Assembly: GCA_017311185.1 (NCBI GenBank)
Contig: JAESUZ010003517.1
Location: 496,001 to 560,000 of the forward strand
Reading direction: 5' to 3'
Length of the DNA stretch: 64,000 nt
Source: Proteles cristata cristata
Lineage: Eukaryota > Chordata > Mammalia > Carnivora > Hyaenidae
Part shown: in pieces, positions 36,480 through 47,999 of the stretch
How the letters are laid out: each line of letters starts with the position of its first letter
Numbering within the stretch: the first letter of the stretch is position 1
Notes under the pieces: generated by a model
Databases searched by the model: none
What the model saw: the letters and a program-made list of their open reading frames with translations, nothing else
Told to the model about the DNA's origin: nothing
Made by a program: the position numbers and the translations under genes

Positions 36480-37140
36480 CGGCTCGGTGCAACATCCCTA
36501 CTGACTGTGAAGCACAGTGAGGATGCAGGGCACGGTGGCACAAAGAAGAGCGGGAATAGCGCCTGTGCCTCGGAGACGAGTGAAGGCAATGATCCCGGAG
36601 TCCTCATTCAGGGAACCCCGCGAACAAAGGGAGCGCTTGGGATGGGGGGGTAGGGGGGGGAGGGAGAGAGGCCTGTGTGAGGGGAGAGAGCCAGATGAGG
36701 GAGGGGGGCACACCGCCGAAGCGCGTTCCCACTGACGTCGGGAGAGGACTGCAGGTGCCCGCCGGGTGCTCGCGGTCCCGGGGAACCAAGGGCACACGTC
36801 TGGCGGCGGCCGCACAAGTACAAAGAGCGCCTGCGCCGCTGGCTCTGCTCTGCATCTGTCCGGCCACAGGACAAGGGCTCTGGCACCGCGCCTCCGCGCA
36901 CCTGCACGGCCGTTCTCGGCCTCACCCGCACGGCTCAGAACACCGCTTCAGCGATGGTCACCGTTCTCCCAACGATCCGCATCGCCAGTACGATTTCAAA
37001 CGCAGAGACGCTATCCCACGGAAGCCTTCGAGCGGCAGGGCGGATTCTCTTCAGAACCGATTCAGAGGGACTGCCGGGCTTGTGAACGCCGTGTCTGCGC
37101 TTCTCTTGGGAGCGAACACGGAAAGGATGCATAACTCAAC
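36480..37140. promoter_or_regulatory. Intronic CpG island (candidate alternative promoter or enhancer)
   Basis: Counting by eye gives about 56 CpG dinucleotides in 36541-37140 at roughly 60% GC. That is close to the number expected by composition, whereas the surrounding intron is CpG-depleted. Visible motifs are an NRF1-like gcgcctgcgc (36827-36836), a CRE-like tgacgtcg (36733-36740), a GGCGGCGGCCGC run (36802-36812) and a four-run G-quadruplex motif (36639-36664). No TATA box or coding exon is evident. The 155-codon and other open frames across it (both strands) reflect low stop density in GC-rich DNA. Splice-donor-like sites leave it in both directions (minus: CAG|gtatgt at 36169/36168; plus: ATG|gtaagg at 37176/37177). 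Function is inferred from composition only. Confidence 0.65.
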
Positions 37141-37439
37141 CTGAGGTCTGGGCTCTCATCTGAAAGCGAGGAAATGGTAAGGAGTTTCCAGGGCTGTTCT
37201 GTTTTGTTCTCAGAGGCGAGAGGGAGAAAAAGCGGTAGGTAGGATGCACTATTTTCCCTAGTCCGCGAGGTATCTGCAAACAATGCAATTGTTAAGCCTG
37301 TCAGATGAAGTATTTATTTAAAACAAAGCTTTGTAACACACACACAACACACCCCACAAAACCACAGCCTGCAAAGTGGAGGATTTAGAACTGGTAAGCA
37401 TTGCTGAGCTCTAATAAGTAGAAACGTTTCGTTTTAGAA

Positions 37440-37560
37440 ACTAGAAAACAAAAGGTGGAGAAGACGCGCGACTTGCCCAGAGTCACACGCGGCGCTCAGG
37501 CACAGGCCACACCGAAGTCCAGACTTCCCAGGTGCTCTCCTTCACTACCTGTCCTCCTTT
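37440..37560 (-). repeat. MIR element
   Basis: 'gacttgcccagagtcacacgcgg' and 'caccgaagtccagacttccc' are the antisense MIR core in the right order. Confidence 0.7.
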
Positions 37561-37564
37561 CAAG

Positions 37565-38340
37565 CAACACACCCCACTTCAAAACTTTAAAATCGAGTAG
37601 TAATTAGCAACAGCAATGATGGGGAACAACAAGGTGTACCTTATAATGCTTCCCAAACTCAGTATTTCTAGTCACTTGAACATATACTATAATGACTAAG
37701 CTTATCTGGTCGTGTTTCAGTGTTAACCTTTTAAGTCTAAAAACACTTTTAAATGTGCTTATTCCTAACATTGTTGTTCTAGTCAGTGAGAAACTGATTA
37801 CGATCAGGACAAGTATTTTCTAATGTGCTAAGAACATCTAACATAGACACCAATTTGCAGTAATTTAAAAAAAAAACTACATCACTAAAGTTTCTATAAG
37901 TAGGTATTTTACAAATACAACTACAGTAACATCGTGTGTCTCGTTTAACTCTTGCCTTACCAGAACAAATAATCAAAGTCTGAATTTACCTGACCCAGGC
38001 CAGAGGAATTTATTCTCACGGTTTCATTCAACAGTGGTGACTACCTACCTTTTGCTGTGATGTATTTAGAAACTTTAAAGTACAATGTAAACTACATAGA
38101 TACCTCAGCACACAAACCCAAGTACATCTTACATATAAAGAGAATGAGTCATCAATCAACTTTAGCCCAAATGACAAATTCTAGAACAAGTAGTAAAAAT
38201 TAAGGATAATTCAGCCAATTTGTAAATCTGATGAAAAGACCTCTGCGTATTTATCACAGAAAGCAATGAGAAAAGAGGATTCCCTCATGTGCCATGAAAC
38301 CAATTCATATGGTTCCTGGATGAAACACATAGCTCGGAAA
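37565..38340. other. Intron, nothing recognised
   Basis: AT-rich unique-looking intron; no exon or named repeat. Confidence 0.3.
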
Positions 38341-38342
38341 TT

Positions 38343-38525
38343 TAAAAAAAAAATTTTTTTTAAATGTTTATTTTTGAAAGAGAGAAAGAGAGGGAGACAC
38401 AGAATCCAAAGCAGGCTCCAGGCTCTGTGCTGACAGCTCAGACACAGGGTCGAACCCACGGACTGTGAGATCATGACCTGAGCCGAAGTTGAACGCTTAA
38501 CAGACTGAGCCACCCAGGCGCCCCC
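38343..38525 (-). repeat. SINEC copy
   Basis: Tail complement 'aaatgtttatttttgaaagag', 'caaagcaggctccaggctct', 'gtcgaacccacggactgtgag' and an intact head complement 'gactgagccacccaggcgcc'. Part of the B-box-adjacent text is deleted. Confidence 0.93.
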
Positions 38526-38529
38526 ACAA

Positions 38530-40400
38530 CTTGGCAATTTTAAATGAGGGAGGTAAAAATAAGGTTGGTTTCACTCTTCTTCTTGTCAACAGATTCAGAA
38601 GGATTCCAATCAATCCTTATGCAACTGTACTAATGATGTAAGAAACAATACACAATATTTTGCTTGTGTATTGGGGTTCCAGTATTTGTTAGCAGATTTA
38701 AAACACATTCATCCTTAATTACAGTAGAGCTGCCCAGAGATCAGGGCAAGTGTACTGGTTAAAGCAAATTCCTTCCTCAAACACCGTCCCTCCTCCCCAA
38801 GACACTGACAAACAAGTGCTATCAGAGAATATTCTTCAAAAACAGAAAAATAAAATCCATCACCAGCTCTAACTGAATGCTGAGAAGAAAAGCCTAACTA
38901 ACTCACACAGTGACAATGTAGCCAGGAAGCAAAACTGTAATGCTTGGGAAGAAAATTCAAGCAAGGAGGTTAAGTCTAGTCACCTGCTTGTTAACTACCC
39001 ACCTTTACTTCAAAAGTCTTCATACAGGCTTCCTGGTTTATAACTGAGGGAAACCGTCCACATCACCTGGGGGTGGGGGCGGGGCGCGGGCAGGGAGGGG
39101 CTGCGCCCTGCCCACTGTTTCCCAGGCTCGGACTGCCTATCAGCTAGGTGCCAACTGCAGCCTAACCGAAAGCCTGGGGTTGACAACAGGACCTATCACC
39201 AGAGAAGACTTGAACGCTGTTACCTGAGATCCGTTTCTAACAAATTCCAAGAAAGGAGAGGTTTAAAAGATTACAGCGTGCTTATTAGTAAAGTAACACT
39301 CCCCCTTATTTTCTGTGCATCAAAGACGTTGGAAAAAACTGGTGCATGTCTGCAGGGGCAGACATGCCGTATCTGTGAGACGAGCCTCCGCACGACTGTG
39401 TGCCACATAAAGCAGAGGAGACACCTGCCAAAAAGACACAGCAAAGTCTCTGGGTGGCAACGATCTTGTCCACAAGCTTAACGTGCTACTTCGGTCCAAA
39501 TGCCACACTTTCTCCCTCACAGAATTCTCTCCTTTAAGAAGCTTTTCTTTCAGTGAAGCAGCAACTAAATTCCTACTGACTGTCCCATCTTTTCGTCAAC
39601 TTTAGAGATGCTGTTTTACTCCTTAGCAACAAGAAAAATCTGTACTTTTGCAAGCAAAAATCTGCCTGTGAACCAAGAAGTGTACACTCCACAGCTCATA
39701 CTATCGTGTCCTGAGATGCTGTCTCAGGCTCCTCTGGCTTCTCACTTTCATTGTCAGAGTCACTTACACGGCTTGAGTCCACACGTGTTTATACAATGCC
39801 CAAAGCAGAACTGTTCTGTAGAGACCAGATGCAGGAAAGACAGCTGACAGAGGGCACCACTAAGTATATGGAAGAGGTGCTCAGGTAGCTCTTTCATGGG
39901 TCCCAATCTTAAAATGCACCTGAACAGTTTCACTGTAATTATCACCATGCTGACTTCTGCATATGAAAATGCTGAGTGGGTTAAGAAGCCCAACCCTAAT
40001 GCCATAATTAGGCATATAGTTTGCATTTCTTCCCTTATCAGATTTTCCTTCTTAAGGAAATTTACTCAGTCTGCCTCTGCATTTCAATAATTTTACTAGT
40101 AAGCTGATGATGGCAAACTAAGATAAAATTGAGGCATAGAGGTAGGAAGGGAAGAAAAAAGAGGACAAAAATCTAGTATCTCTCAAGCCAGAATTACACT
40201 GCTGCAATTTATAGAGGCCAGTTTTTAAAAAGCTTGTTGTAGCAATAAAGTCTATATTAAAAAGTTGCAAAAGGAGAAACTGAGGAAGGGCCTTTCTACT
40301 TCTGCTCTGAGTTCCAAAAAGGGTGAGGAAAGACAACAGAGCTTGAATAGACTCTGGTTCTCCATTAGCCTGCATTTCTAATACTCAGATGGCACTTGGC
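38530..40400. other. Intron, mostly unrecognised; short GC-rich block
   Basis: A GC-rich, G-run-rich block lies at 39069-39112. No exon candidates; remainder unassigned. Confidence 0.3.
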
Positions 40401-40404
40401 ATTC

Positions 40405-40456
40405 ACTTTAGCGTGTATGTGTGTGTGTGTATATACACATACACATATACATAGTA
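40405..40456. repeat. (TG)n(TA)n(CA)n microsatellite with inverted symmetry
   Basis: An alternating purine-pyrimidine tract contains the perfect palindrome tgtgtatatacaca, embedded in TG repeats on one side and CA-type repeats on the other. Confidence 0.85.
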
Positions 40457-40779
40457 CATCTCAATCAAGATCAATTACTTTTATTGAAGAAAATGTCCTG
40501 AACAGACCTAGGGTAAAAGTATTTATTGCTTTTTCACTGTAAACAAATGATTAAAACCAAACTGTTCACACAAAATTTACAATATATTCAGAAGGTTCTG
40601 GGGCAAAAATATACACACTTTAAGCTGTTTTTCCATTGTTGGGTAAGAAAACTAAAAACCAAGAAAAGAATCAAGGCAGTAACCCAACATCATTTTAGAA
40701 ACAATAATAAAAGCTCATCATGTACATCTATCATTCTTTTCCTGGTAAAATTGACTTCTTAAAATATGTATTTCTGTAA

Positions 40780-41690
40780 GACAAAAAAATGTGATAAGTG
40801 GACTTTATCAAAACTAAAAACTTTTGCTCTTTAAAAGATATAGGTAAGAAAATTAAAAGGCATATACACTTGATAAAGGACATAGTATATCCAGGATGTA
40901 GAAAGAAATCTTCCACACTTTAAGCAGACAGACAACCCAATTTAAAAAATGGGCACAAAATATCTGAATAGACAGTTGACCAAAGAAGATATACAAATGG
41001 CTAACAAGCATAAGAAAAGATGCTCAATATCATTAGTCATTTGAAAGATGCAAATTAAAACCACAATGAGGTTCCATAATACATCCACTGAAAAGGCTAC
41101 AATCAAAAGTGTTGGTGAGGACACGAAGAAACTAGAACACTCATACGCTGTTGGTGTAATGTCAGAGTGCAACTGCTAAGGAAAACAGTTCAACAATTTC
41201 TTCCAAGATTAAGCACGAAATTACCATACAGGCCAGCAATCCACCTATGTTATCTACTCAACAGAAACGCTTGTCCATGCAAATGTTTATAGGAGCACAA
41301 TTCTTAACAGCCACAAAGTGGAAACAATCCTAATCCATTAAGTGGTGAATACAGAAAATGTGGTTTATCCAAGCAATGAAATACTACCCGGCAATGAGAC
41401 GTACAAACCTCAGAGATGATGGCAAGCGAAAGAAGCCAGATGTAAAAGAGAGTACACACAGTTATTCCACACACAGAATTTCTATAGAGACTAAAAGCAT
41501 ATCGATGGCTGCCTGCAGAGTAAGGACTGACTGCAACAGGCACCAGGGAACTTTGTGAGGTGATGTAAGCGTCCCTGAACTGCACTACGGCAATGGCTGT
41601 ACAGCTAAGTTCACTAAAACTCACTGAACTGTTTGACAAGTGAACCATAAATTATAATGGAATAAAAGCTGTAAAAGTAGAAAGTTCAAC
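40780..41690 (+). repeat. Degenerate L1M, ORF2 end and 3' region
   Basis: ORF2-end landmarks in order: 'caatttaaaaaatgggcacaaaa', 'gaagatatacaaatggctaacaagca', 'gatgctcaatatcattagtca', 'ccacaatgaggt', 'gtttataggagcacaattctta', 'gcaatgaaatactacccggc'. Frames are broken throughout. Confidence 0.85.
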
Positions 41691-41929
41691 AACCCAATCC
41701 TCCAAATGTTTTAATAAAGAAGCTGCTTTAATTTTCAAAATATTCTCACATTTATTTACCAAAGACAACATACTATGTTTTCAAACACAAACTATTAGGA
41801 GTAAAAGGAACTCAAGATGATAGCAGTCTCCCATTTAAGGTATACTGTTTAGAAACTTCTAACATGGCAGATATTTCATTCTTCCCTATAGGTTTCAAAT
41901 AAAACAATCAGTGCACTGCTTAGGAAATG

Positions 41930-42660
41930 TACTCTCGCACATTTACTCTAGAGAAAGGAAACCTTACATTCATGTAACAAACTGTACATGAATGTTTACA
42001 GCAGCTTTATCTGTTCACAGCCCAACTGAAAACAACCCAAATGTCCTTCAATGGGTGAATGGTACAGCTGTAGTACATTCTTACCACGGAATACCACTTA
42101 ACAATAAAAAGAGATGAATAAAAATAGATGATATATGCTATTTGAATGGACATTAAAAGAATTAAGTGAAAAAAAAAGCAATCTTAAAGGGTAACGTATG
42201 TATGATTCCATTTACAAAACATTCCTGAAATGAAGAAATTATTGAGATGGAGAATAGGTAAGTAGTTGCCAGAGAGGCTAGGAGCAGAGGAGGGGACTGC
42301 AGCTCTAGGAGAGGAGCCTATGGTATTTCTGTGACGGGCCTGTTCTGCACAGAGCTTTGCTGGGACAGCGGCCATAGACACTACATGTACGGTAACATTA
42401 CCTCTAACTCAATATGCATGCACGCGGGCGCGCGCGCACACACACACACACGCTGTCTCAGCACCACACACAGGTCCAAGGAAAACCAGAGGAATTTGAA
42501 TAATGTTTGGATTGTGTGTCAATTTTCCAGATGTGATATTGTCACATCAGTCATTCAAGATGTTATCATTGGGAAAAACAGGATAGAGGGTATATGAGAT
42601 TTCTCTACAGTATTTCTTACAACTGTACATATATCTACAATTATTGCAAGATCAAGCTTT
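41930..42660 (+). repeat. Second degenerate L1M 3' region
   Basis: 'ggaaaccttacattcatgtaacaaactgtacatgaatgtttacagcagctt', 'caaatgtccttcaatgggtgaatgg' and 'cttaccacggaataccactt' repeat the same ORF2-end segment as the neighbouring 40.8-41.7 kb copy. It is therefore a separate element, not a continuation. A (CG)n(CA)n run lies at 42421-42452. Confidence 0.8.
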
Positions 42661-42971
42661 TTTAATAGTTAAAAAAATACTCCTACCATGGAAAAGCAAT
42701 ATACCACATAGTCTAAGGCTGCACTACATTTAAGTCTTGCAATATATTACTCTTTTTTATGGGGTATAAACCTTCTCGTGAACAGAAGGCTTACAAAGAA
42801 AAATGATAAAAATCAATCATTAACTACTGATTTTTAAACACCAAAGAACAAGAGGAAAGAAATTTAGCACTTACAACTTCTATACCAAAGCTGCATAAAA
42901 CAATCTCTAGAAGTAGATATAAATTTTTCACAAAAAACAGGGAGCCTCTTTGATTAGAAAGGTATTTTCTA

Positions 42972-43190
42972 GGGATGTCTGGGGGAGCTCAGCTGGTTAA
43001 GCCTCTGGCTCTTGATTTCAGCTCAGGTTGGCTCAGGTCATGATCTCAGGGTTTGTGGAACTGAGCCCCATGTGGGGCTCATGCTGATGGCAGGAAGCCT
43101 GCTTGGGGATTCTCTTCCTTCCCTCTCTCTGCCCCTTCCCCGTGTATGCAATGCAAGGGCTTGCACGTGAGCTCTCTCAAAATAAACTCG
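42972..43190 (+). repeat. SINEC copy, older subfamily
   Basis: 'gatgtctgggggagctcagctggttaagcctctggctcttgatttcagctcagg' type head, degenerate B-box, 'gaagcctgcttggggattctctt', long CT-rich region and 'ctctctcaaaataaa' tail. Internal repetition of 'gctcagg' appears at 43021-43038. Confidence 0.9.
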
Positions 43191-43849
43191 AGAGACAAAG
43201 AAGGGTATGTTATACAGTACTGTGCTACAGATGAAACCATGCCTTCAAGACTACAAGATGCAAAAAAGGGCACATCTTTCATTATGAATTACAAGTCTAC
43301 CAAGTTAAATTCAAATCACTAACCTGGGTTCTTAGCACCTTGACACCTTAAACGGCATCTGACAGGATACCTGGTTACTGGAAAGAAGGGTCACAATCAA
43401 CATTCTGCTAATACTTCAGTCTTTTGGGATCCCGATTTCATCTTCATCTCTCCACTCCACATAAAGCATGCAAAGCTAAACCCCTTCAATATGGTGACCT
43501 ACTGATGGCACCCAGCAAATCTTCCAATGCTGGACAGTGCACAGGAAAGGGAGAGCTGCGAGTGAAGGTGGGGAAGTCTTCCTCTCCATTTCAAAGTAAA
43601 GAGCAAGAGTAAAGGAGCCATTTGAAAACTGTACCATTACCTGATAGAACAACAGAAAGAAAAGCAGGATGGGCACATACTGTAGTCCTTTTGGCACCCT
43701 GAAATAAACAGTTAACTAAAGACTAAAGACAGAAAACGAGAAGAGACTATAAAGGAACCAAAAGAAAGGGAATAACAAAGTTCAAATTCAAAATTCAAAA
43801 CTAAGGGACCGTCTTAACATTCCAACACAGTTAACAAATAGAGCAAGAC

Positions 43850-44560
43850 TTCAAAAAGTTAACAAACATACGAAAAGAAGTTTACACTTCTGGATAAGGG
43901 AAATGTAAATTAAAACAAGGAAAAATCATTTCCAACCCTCTGACTTCCACTCTCTTTTCTGAATTTGAAATCTAATTATCCCACCTGTTGGTATTATACA
44001 TGAAATCTGGAATTCTGCTCTGAGCAAAAACACTTTGGAGACCAATTTAGTAATTCTTAAACGCTGAAGAAGCCCTATCCTATGAACCAGCAATTCCACT
44101 TAAAGAAAGATCTCTAACCTAAAGAAATTTCTGTACTGGTCACAAGATGTGTACAAAGATGCCCACAACAGTGCTATCCGTAATAAAGGCAAGGAGAGGC
44201 TACCTAATAACAGATAAGCTGCACCTTACCCAAGGAAATAGTACATTAACAGTTAAAGCATGTAAGCCAGATCCAGCATCAACATGGCATCTAAGACAAT
44301 GGTAAGTGGGGGCAGGGAGGGTACCCAAGGTGCAAAAGGATATGTACAGTACACCACTTAGGTAGATTTGTAGAATGATCTACATCTCCTTCAGTAAAAG
44401 TGGTTGGGGAAAGGCACCAACGGAGAAAAAGTCCGAGAAAAGAGGTGTTCACTGTTTACATTCCTGTTAAATGTTCACTGTTTAAACATTTTAATCACAA
44501 CTATCCAAATCAAATGCAGAAAAAATGTTAACACTAATAAGCAGTGGCTGATGAGTATGT
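43850..44560 (+). repeat. Degenerate L1M fragment
   Basis: 'cttctggataagggaaatgtaaattaaaac', 'cctatgaaccagcaattccactt' and 'gatgcccacaacagtgctatcc' are ORF2-end and 3' landmarks of an old L1, heavily diverged. Confidence 0.65.
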
Positions 44561-44629
44561 AATGCTTTTGTGTGTTCTTCTATCAAAGGATTATATTTTT
44601 TTCTAAAGTTTTAGAAGGAGGTAGTATAT

Positions 44630-46254
44630 TAAGTCAAAGGCAAAAAGATGCAAATTCTTTGTATAAGCAATCAAAGAAGAGAGACATCATTACAAGTCTT
44701 ACAGATATTAAAAGAATAAGGGAAACTAATGAACAATTTCTGTGTAAGTCTGACAGTTTAGATGAGATGTCTCCAAGAATTTTTCCAAATTACCAAAGCT
44801 TACGTAAGAAGAGGTAACACAAACAGACCTATACATATTAATTAAACTGATGTGTACTTGAAACAACGAAACCAAAAGAATCCTCCTCCCATCTCCAATC
44901 AAGGACTACACTGGTGAATTTCTACCAAAAATACAAGAACGAACTCAACACACACACTCTTGCAAAAGCAAAACATCACTTTTCAGTTCAGTATTATACA
45001 GCCAGCACTGCCAAAACACCAAAATTAAAGACAACACAAGAAAACTATAGATCAATCTCTCAAGGATATTGAACCAAAACTCCTTGGCTAATTATTAGAA
45101 AATTGAATCCAGCAGTACCTAAAAAGGATAATAGAGAATGACCAAGTAAGTCTATACCATGAATGCAAAATTGTTTCAATATCTGAAAAATGAAAATAAT
45201 TCACCATGTCAACATATTTAAGAAAAACTATACATCATAATAATAGATAAGGTAAAAAAGTATTAATAAAATTCAGCATCCATTTAAAATAATTTTTAAA
45301 CACCCAGCAAACAAAGTCTTCTGGTCAACATCTGGTGGTCCAGGAGTATGGAGTAAGTGGGGAAAACAATACATAAAAACTAGACAGGAAAAAACAAAAG
45401 TGGTCTTTGTTTTACACGATTGTCTTTGCAGAAAACCCCAAAGAACATATAAAAAATTATTAAAATGCAATTTTACTGAATTACTAGTAACAAACAATAA
45501 GAAATTAAAAATAAAGTACCATTGCAAGAGAATAAAAAAATGAACTATTCAGGGATAAATCCAACAAAATATATACAAGATCTGTATGCTACATTCTATA
45601 AAACACTGACAAGAGAATCAAAGATGTAACTGAATATGAAATATCCCATGCTTGTGGGTTAGAAAACTCAATATTGTTAAGTCAATTTTCCTTCAAAGAT
45701 CTATAGTTATGGTACTTAATACAGTAGACACTTGTAACAGGACTATTTACATTTGAGTTTAATTAAAATTCAATAAAATTTAGAATTCATTTCCTCAGTC
45801 TAACTACTTCTCAAATAGCCAAGCCAACTTGCTGTTAGTGACTACCACATACCGGACAGCAGATAGAAAACACGACCATCATCACACAAAGTTCTGTTGT
45901 TATTGAACAGTGCTGATCTACAAATTCAATGCAATCCAATAAAAACCTCAGCAAATATCACAGAAATGAAGATGGAAAAAGACGACCTAGTATACTCAAA
46001 AACAAAAAAAAAAAATCTGAGAAAGAAGTACCAAGTTTAAGGACAAATTTTAAGATTTTATGTTGATTTACAGTATTTACAAAATGTGGTATTGGCAAAA
46101 GGAGAGTCCAGAAATATATACACACGTATGATCATCTAATTTTAAACAAAGACACCAATGTAGTTTGAGAAAGGAGAGCCTTTCAACAAATGATATAGAA
46201 AAAAGTGGGATGCCCATAGGTAACAATTAAGGACCTTAATCTATACTTTATCCA
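44630..46254 (+). repeat. Older L1 ORF2 segment (host of a nested L1)
   Basis: Plus-strand L1 text with 'ccaaattaccaaagcttacg', 'actggtgaatttctacc', 'ctacaaattcaatgcaatcc' and 'tcaacaaatgatatag'. No long frame survives. It continues at 47433 after the nested insertion. Confidence 0.8.
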
Positions 46255-47432
46255 GGACCTGAACGTGAGACAGGAAACTATCAAAACCCTAGAGGAGAAA
46301 GCAGGAAACAGCCTCCTTGACCTCCACCGCAGCAACTTCTTACTTGACACATCCCCAAAAGCAAGGGAATCAAGAGCAAAAATAAATGATTGGGACCTCA
46401 TCAAGACTAAAAGCTTCTGCACAGCCAAGGAAACAACCCAGAAAATTAATAGGCAACCAACGGAATGGGAAAAGATAGTTGCAAATGACATATCAGATAA
46501 AGGGTTAATATCCAGAATCTATAAGGAACTCAACAAACTACACGCCCGAAAAACAAACAACCCGGTGAAGAAATGGGTAGAAGATATGAACCGACACTTC
46601 TCCAAAGAGGACATCCAGATGGCCAACAGACACATGAAACGATGCTCAGCATCCCTCCTCATCAGGGAAATACAAATCAAAACCACACTGAGATACCACC
46701 TCACGCCAGTCAGAGTGGCTAAAATGAGCCAATCAGAGAACTCTAGATGCTGGCGAGGATGTGGAGAAACGGGCACCCTCCTCCACTGTTGGTGGGAATG
46801 TAAACTGGTACAGCCCCTCTGGAAAACAGTGTGGAGGTTCCTCAGGAAACTAACAATAGAACTCCCCTATGACCCAGCAATAGCACTGCTAGGAATTTAC
46901 CCAAGGGATACAGAAATGCTGATGCATAGGAGCACATGTACCCCAATGTTCATAGCAGCACTCTCCACAATAGCTAAAACATGGAAAGAGCCTAAGTGTC
47001 CATCAACAGATGAATGGATCAAGAAGATGTGGCTTATCTATACCATGGAATACTACATGGCAATGAGAAACAATGAAATCTGGCCATGTGTAGCAACATG
47101 GATGGACCTTGAGGGTGTTATGCTGAGCGAAATAAGTCAGGCAGAGAAGGACAAATATCATATGTTTGCACGTATAGGAGGATTAGGAGGAACTTGACGG
47201 AGGAACAAGGGAGAGAAGAAGGGCGGAATGGTGGGGGAAAGGGAGAGAGGCAAACCATGAGAGACTCTTGAATGCTGACAAAAACTGAGGACTGATGGAT
47301 GTGGGGGGAGGGGGGATGGGCATGGAGGAGGACACTTGTGGGGATGAGCACTGAGTGTTATGTGGAAACTAGTTTGACAATAAACTATTTGTAAAAAAAA
47401 ATAAAGTATATTTGTAAACCCCCCAAAAAAAT
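46255..47432 (+). mobile_element. 5'-truncated young carnivore L1 nested in an older L1
   Basis: This insert of about 1.18 kb carries the C-terminal part of L1 ORF2, a 3' UTR with G-rich runs and an A-rich tail, flanked by a perfect 13-bp TSD tatactttatcca (46242-46254, 47433-47445). The older L1 reads on smoothly from 'ctttatcca' to 'tatataagaattaac'. The 5' truncation is typical of target-primed reverse transcription. It lacks ORF1, endonuclease and reverse transcriptase, so it cannot mobilise itself. Confidence 0.95.
46265..47197 (+). pseudogene. L1 ORF2p C-terminal fragment, uninterrupted frame (310 codons)
   Basis: The longest open frame of the window. Full ORF2p is about 1,275 residues and supplies endonuclease, reverse transcriptase and a Cys-rich C-terminus; only the C-terminal quarter is here. 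The first Met at 46265 is simply the first in-frame ATG. The C-terminal Cys motif is intact as C-x3-C-x7-H-x4-C, from CWRGC to HCWWEC, about residues 163-180. Downstream come [15 protein letters not shown] and [14 protein letters not shown]. No frameshift or stop interrupts it until the normal ORF2 end region, which indicates a recent insertion. No promoter or translation is implied. Confidence 0.92.
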
Positions 47433-47445
47433 TATACTTTATCCA

Positions 47446-47645
47446 TATATAAGAATTAACTCAAAAAAGCAAACACATAATTGAAAGATCTCAAAGTTAT
47501 TATGAAACTTTTGAGAAAACAAAGGAAAATCTTGAAGACCCCCATCTATGCAAAGATTCCTTGGATAAAACATAAAAAACAAAAACTGCAAGAGAAAAAC
47601 AAATATTGAGTAACAAAAGGTTGAAAATACAGATTCTTGAAAGAC
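47446..47645 (+). repeat. Older L1 continuing after the nested copy
   Basis: 'tatataagaattaactcaaaa', 'ttgaaagatctcaaagttattatgaaacttttgagaaaacaaagg' and 'gaccccc...gcaaagattccttggataaaac' continue the ORF2 text of the 44.6-46.25 kb element. Confidence 0.75.
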
Positions 47646-47654
47646 AACATTTCC

Positions 47655-47985
47655 TCAGTTTTGAGAACATAAGTTTAAGGTGTGTAGCATAATAGTTTGA
47701 TTTACACTTATTATAAAATGACTGCCACAAGTTTAGTTAATACCCATCATCTCATAGATATAATAAAATGAAAAAAAAACCTTCTCCTCATGGTGAGAAC
47801 TCTCAGAATCCACTCTTAACAACTTTGCTATATCCCATACAGTGATGTTAATTATGGTCATCAAGCTGTACTTACAGCCTTGGTACTTGTGTTATAACTG
47901 GGCATATTTCTACCTTTGGACCACCTTCCTAATTCTCCCCCCCACCCCCGCCCCTCCACCACCCTGAAAGATACCATTAAGAACA
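47655..47985 (-). repeat. L1M 3' UTR, antisense
   Basis: 'aaggtgtgtagcataatagtttgatttacactt', 'cccatcatctcatagata', 'catggtgagaactctcagaatcc' and 'gtgatgttaattatggtcatca' are the complement of the L1M 3' UTR. A C-rich run at 47937-47960 follows. Confidence 0.75.
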
Positions 47986-47999
47986 TGAAAAGCCACAGA

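Noticed and set aside
36677..37144. 155-codon plus-strand frame and 107-codon minus-strand frame in the CpG island as genes
   Set aside because: Arg/Pro/Gly/Ser-rich translations typical of GC-rich non-coding DNA, open in several frames at once, no recognised domain.
36224..37150. CpG island as the main RYBP promoter with exon 1
   Set aside because: No minus-strand frame here encodes the known RYBP N-terminus or the zinc finger, and the zinc-finger exon is not found between it and exon 3.
42421..42452. (CG)n(CA)n run as a CpG island
   Set aside because: It is a short simple repeat of about 30 bp within an L1M remnant, with no CpG enrichment around it.
46265..47197. 310-codon frame as a host gene
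   Set aside because: All landmarks are those of the L1 ORF2 C-terminus and it is enclosed by an L1 target-site duplication.
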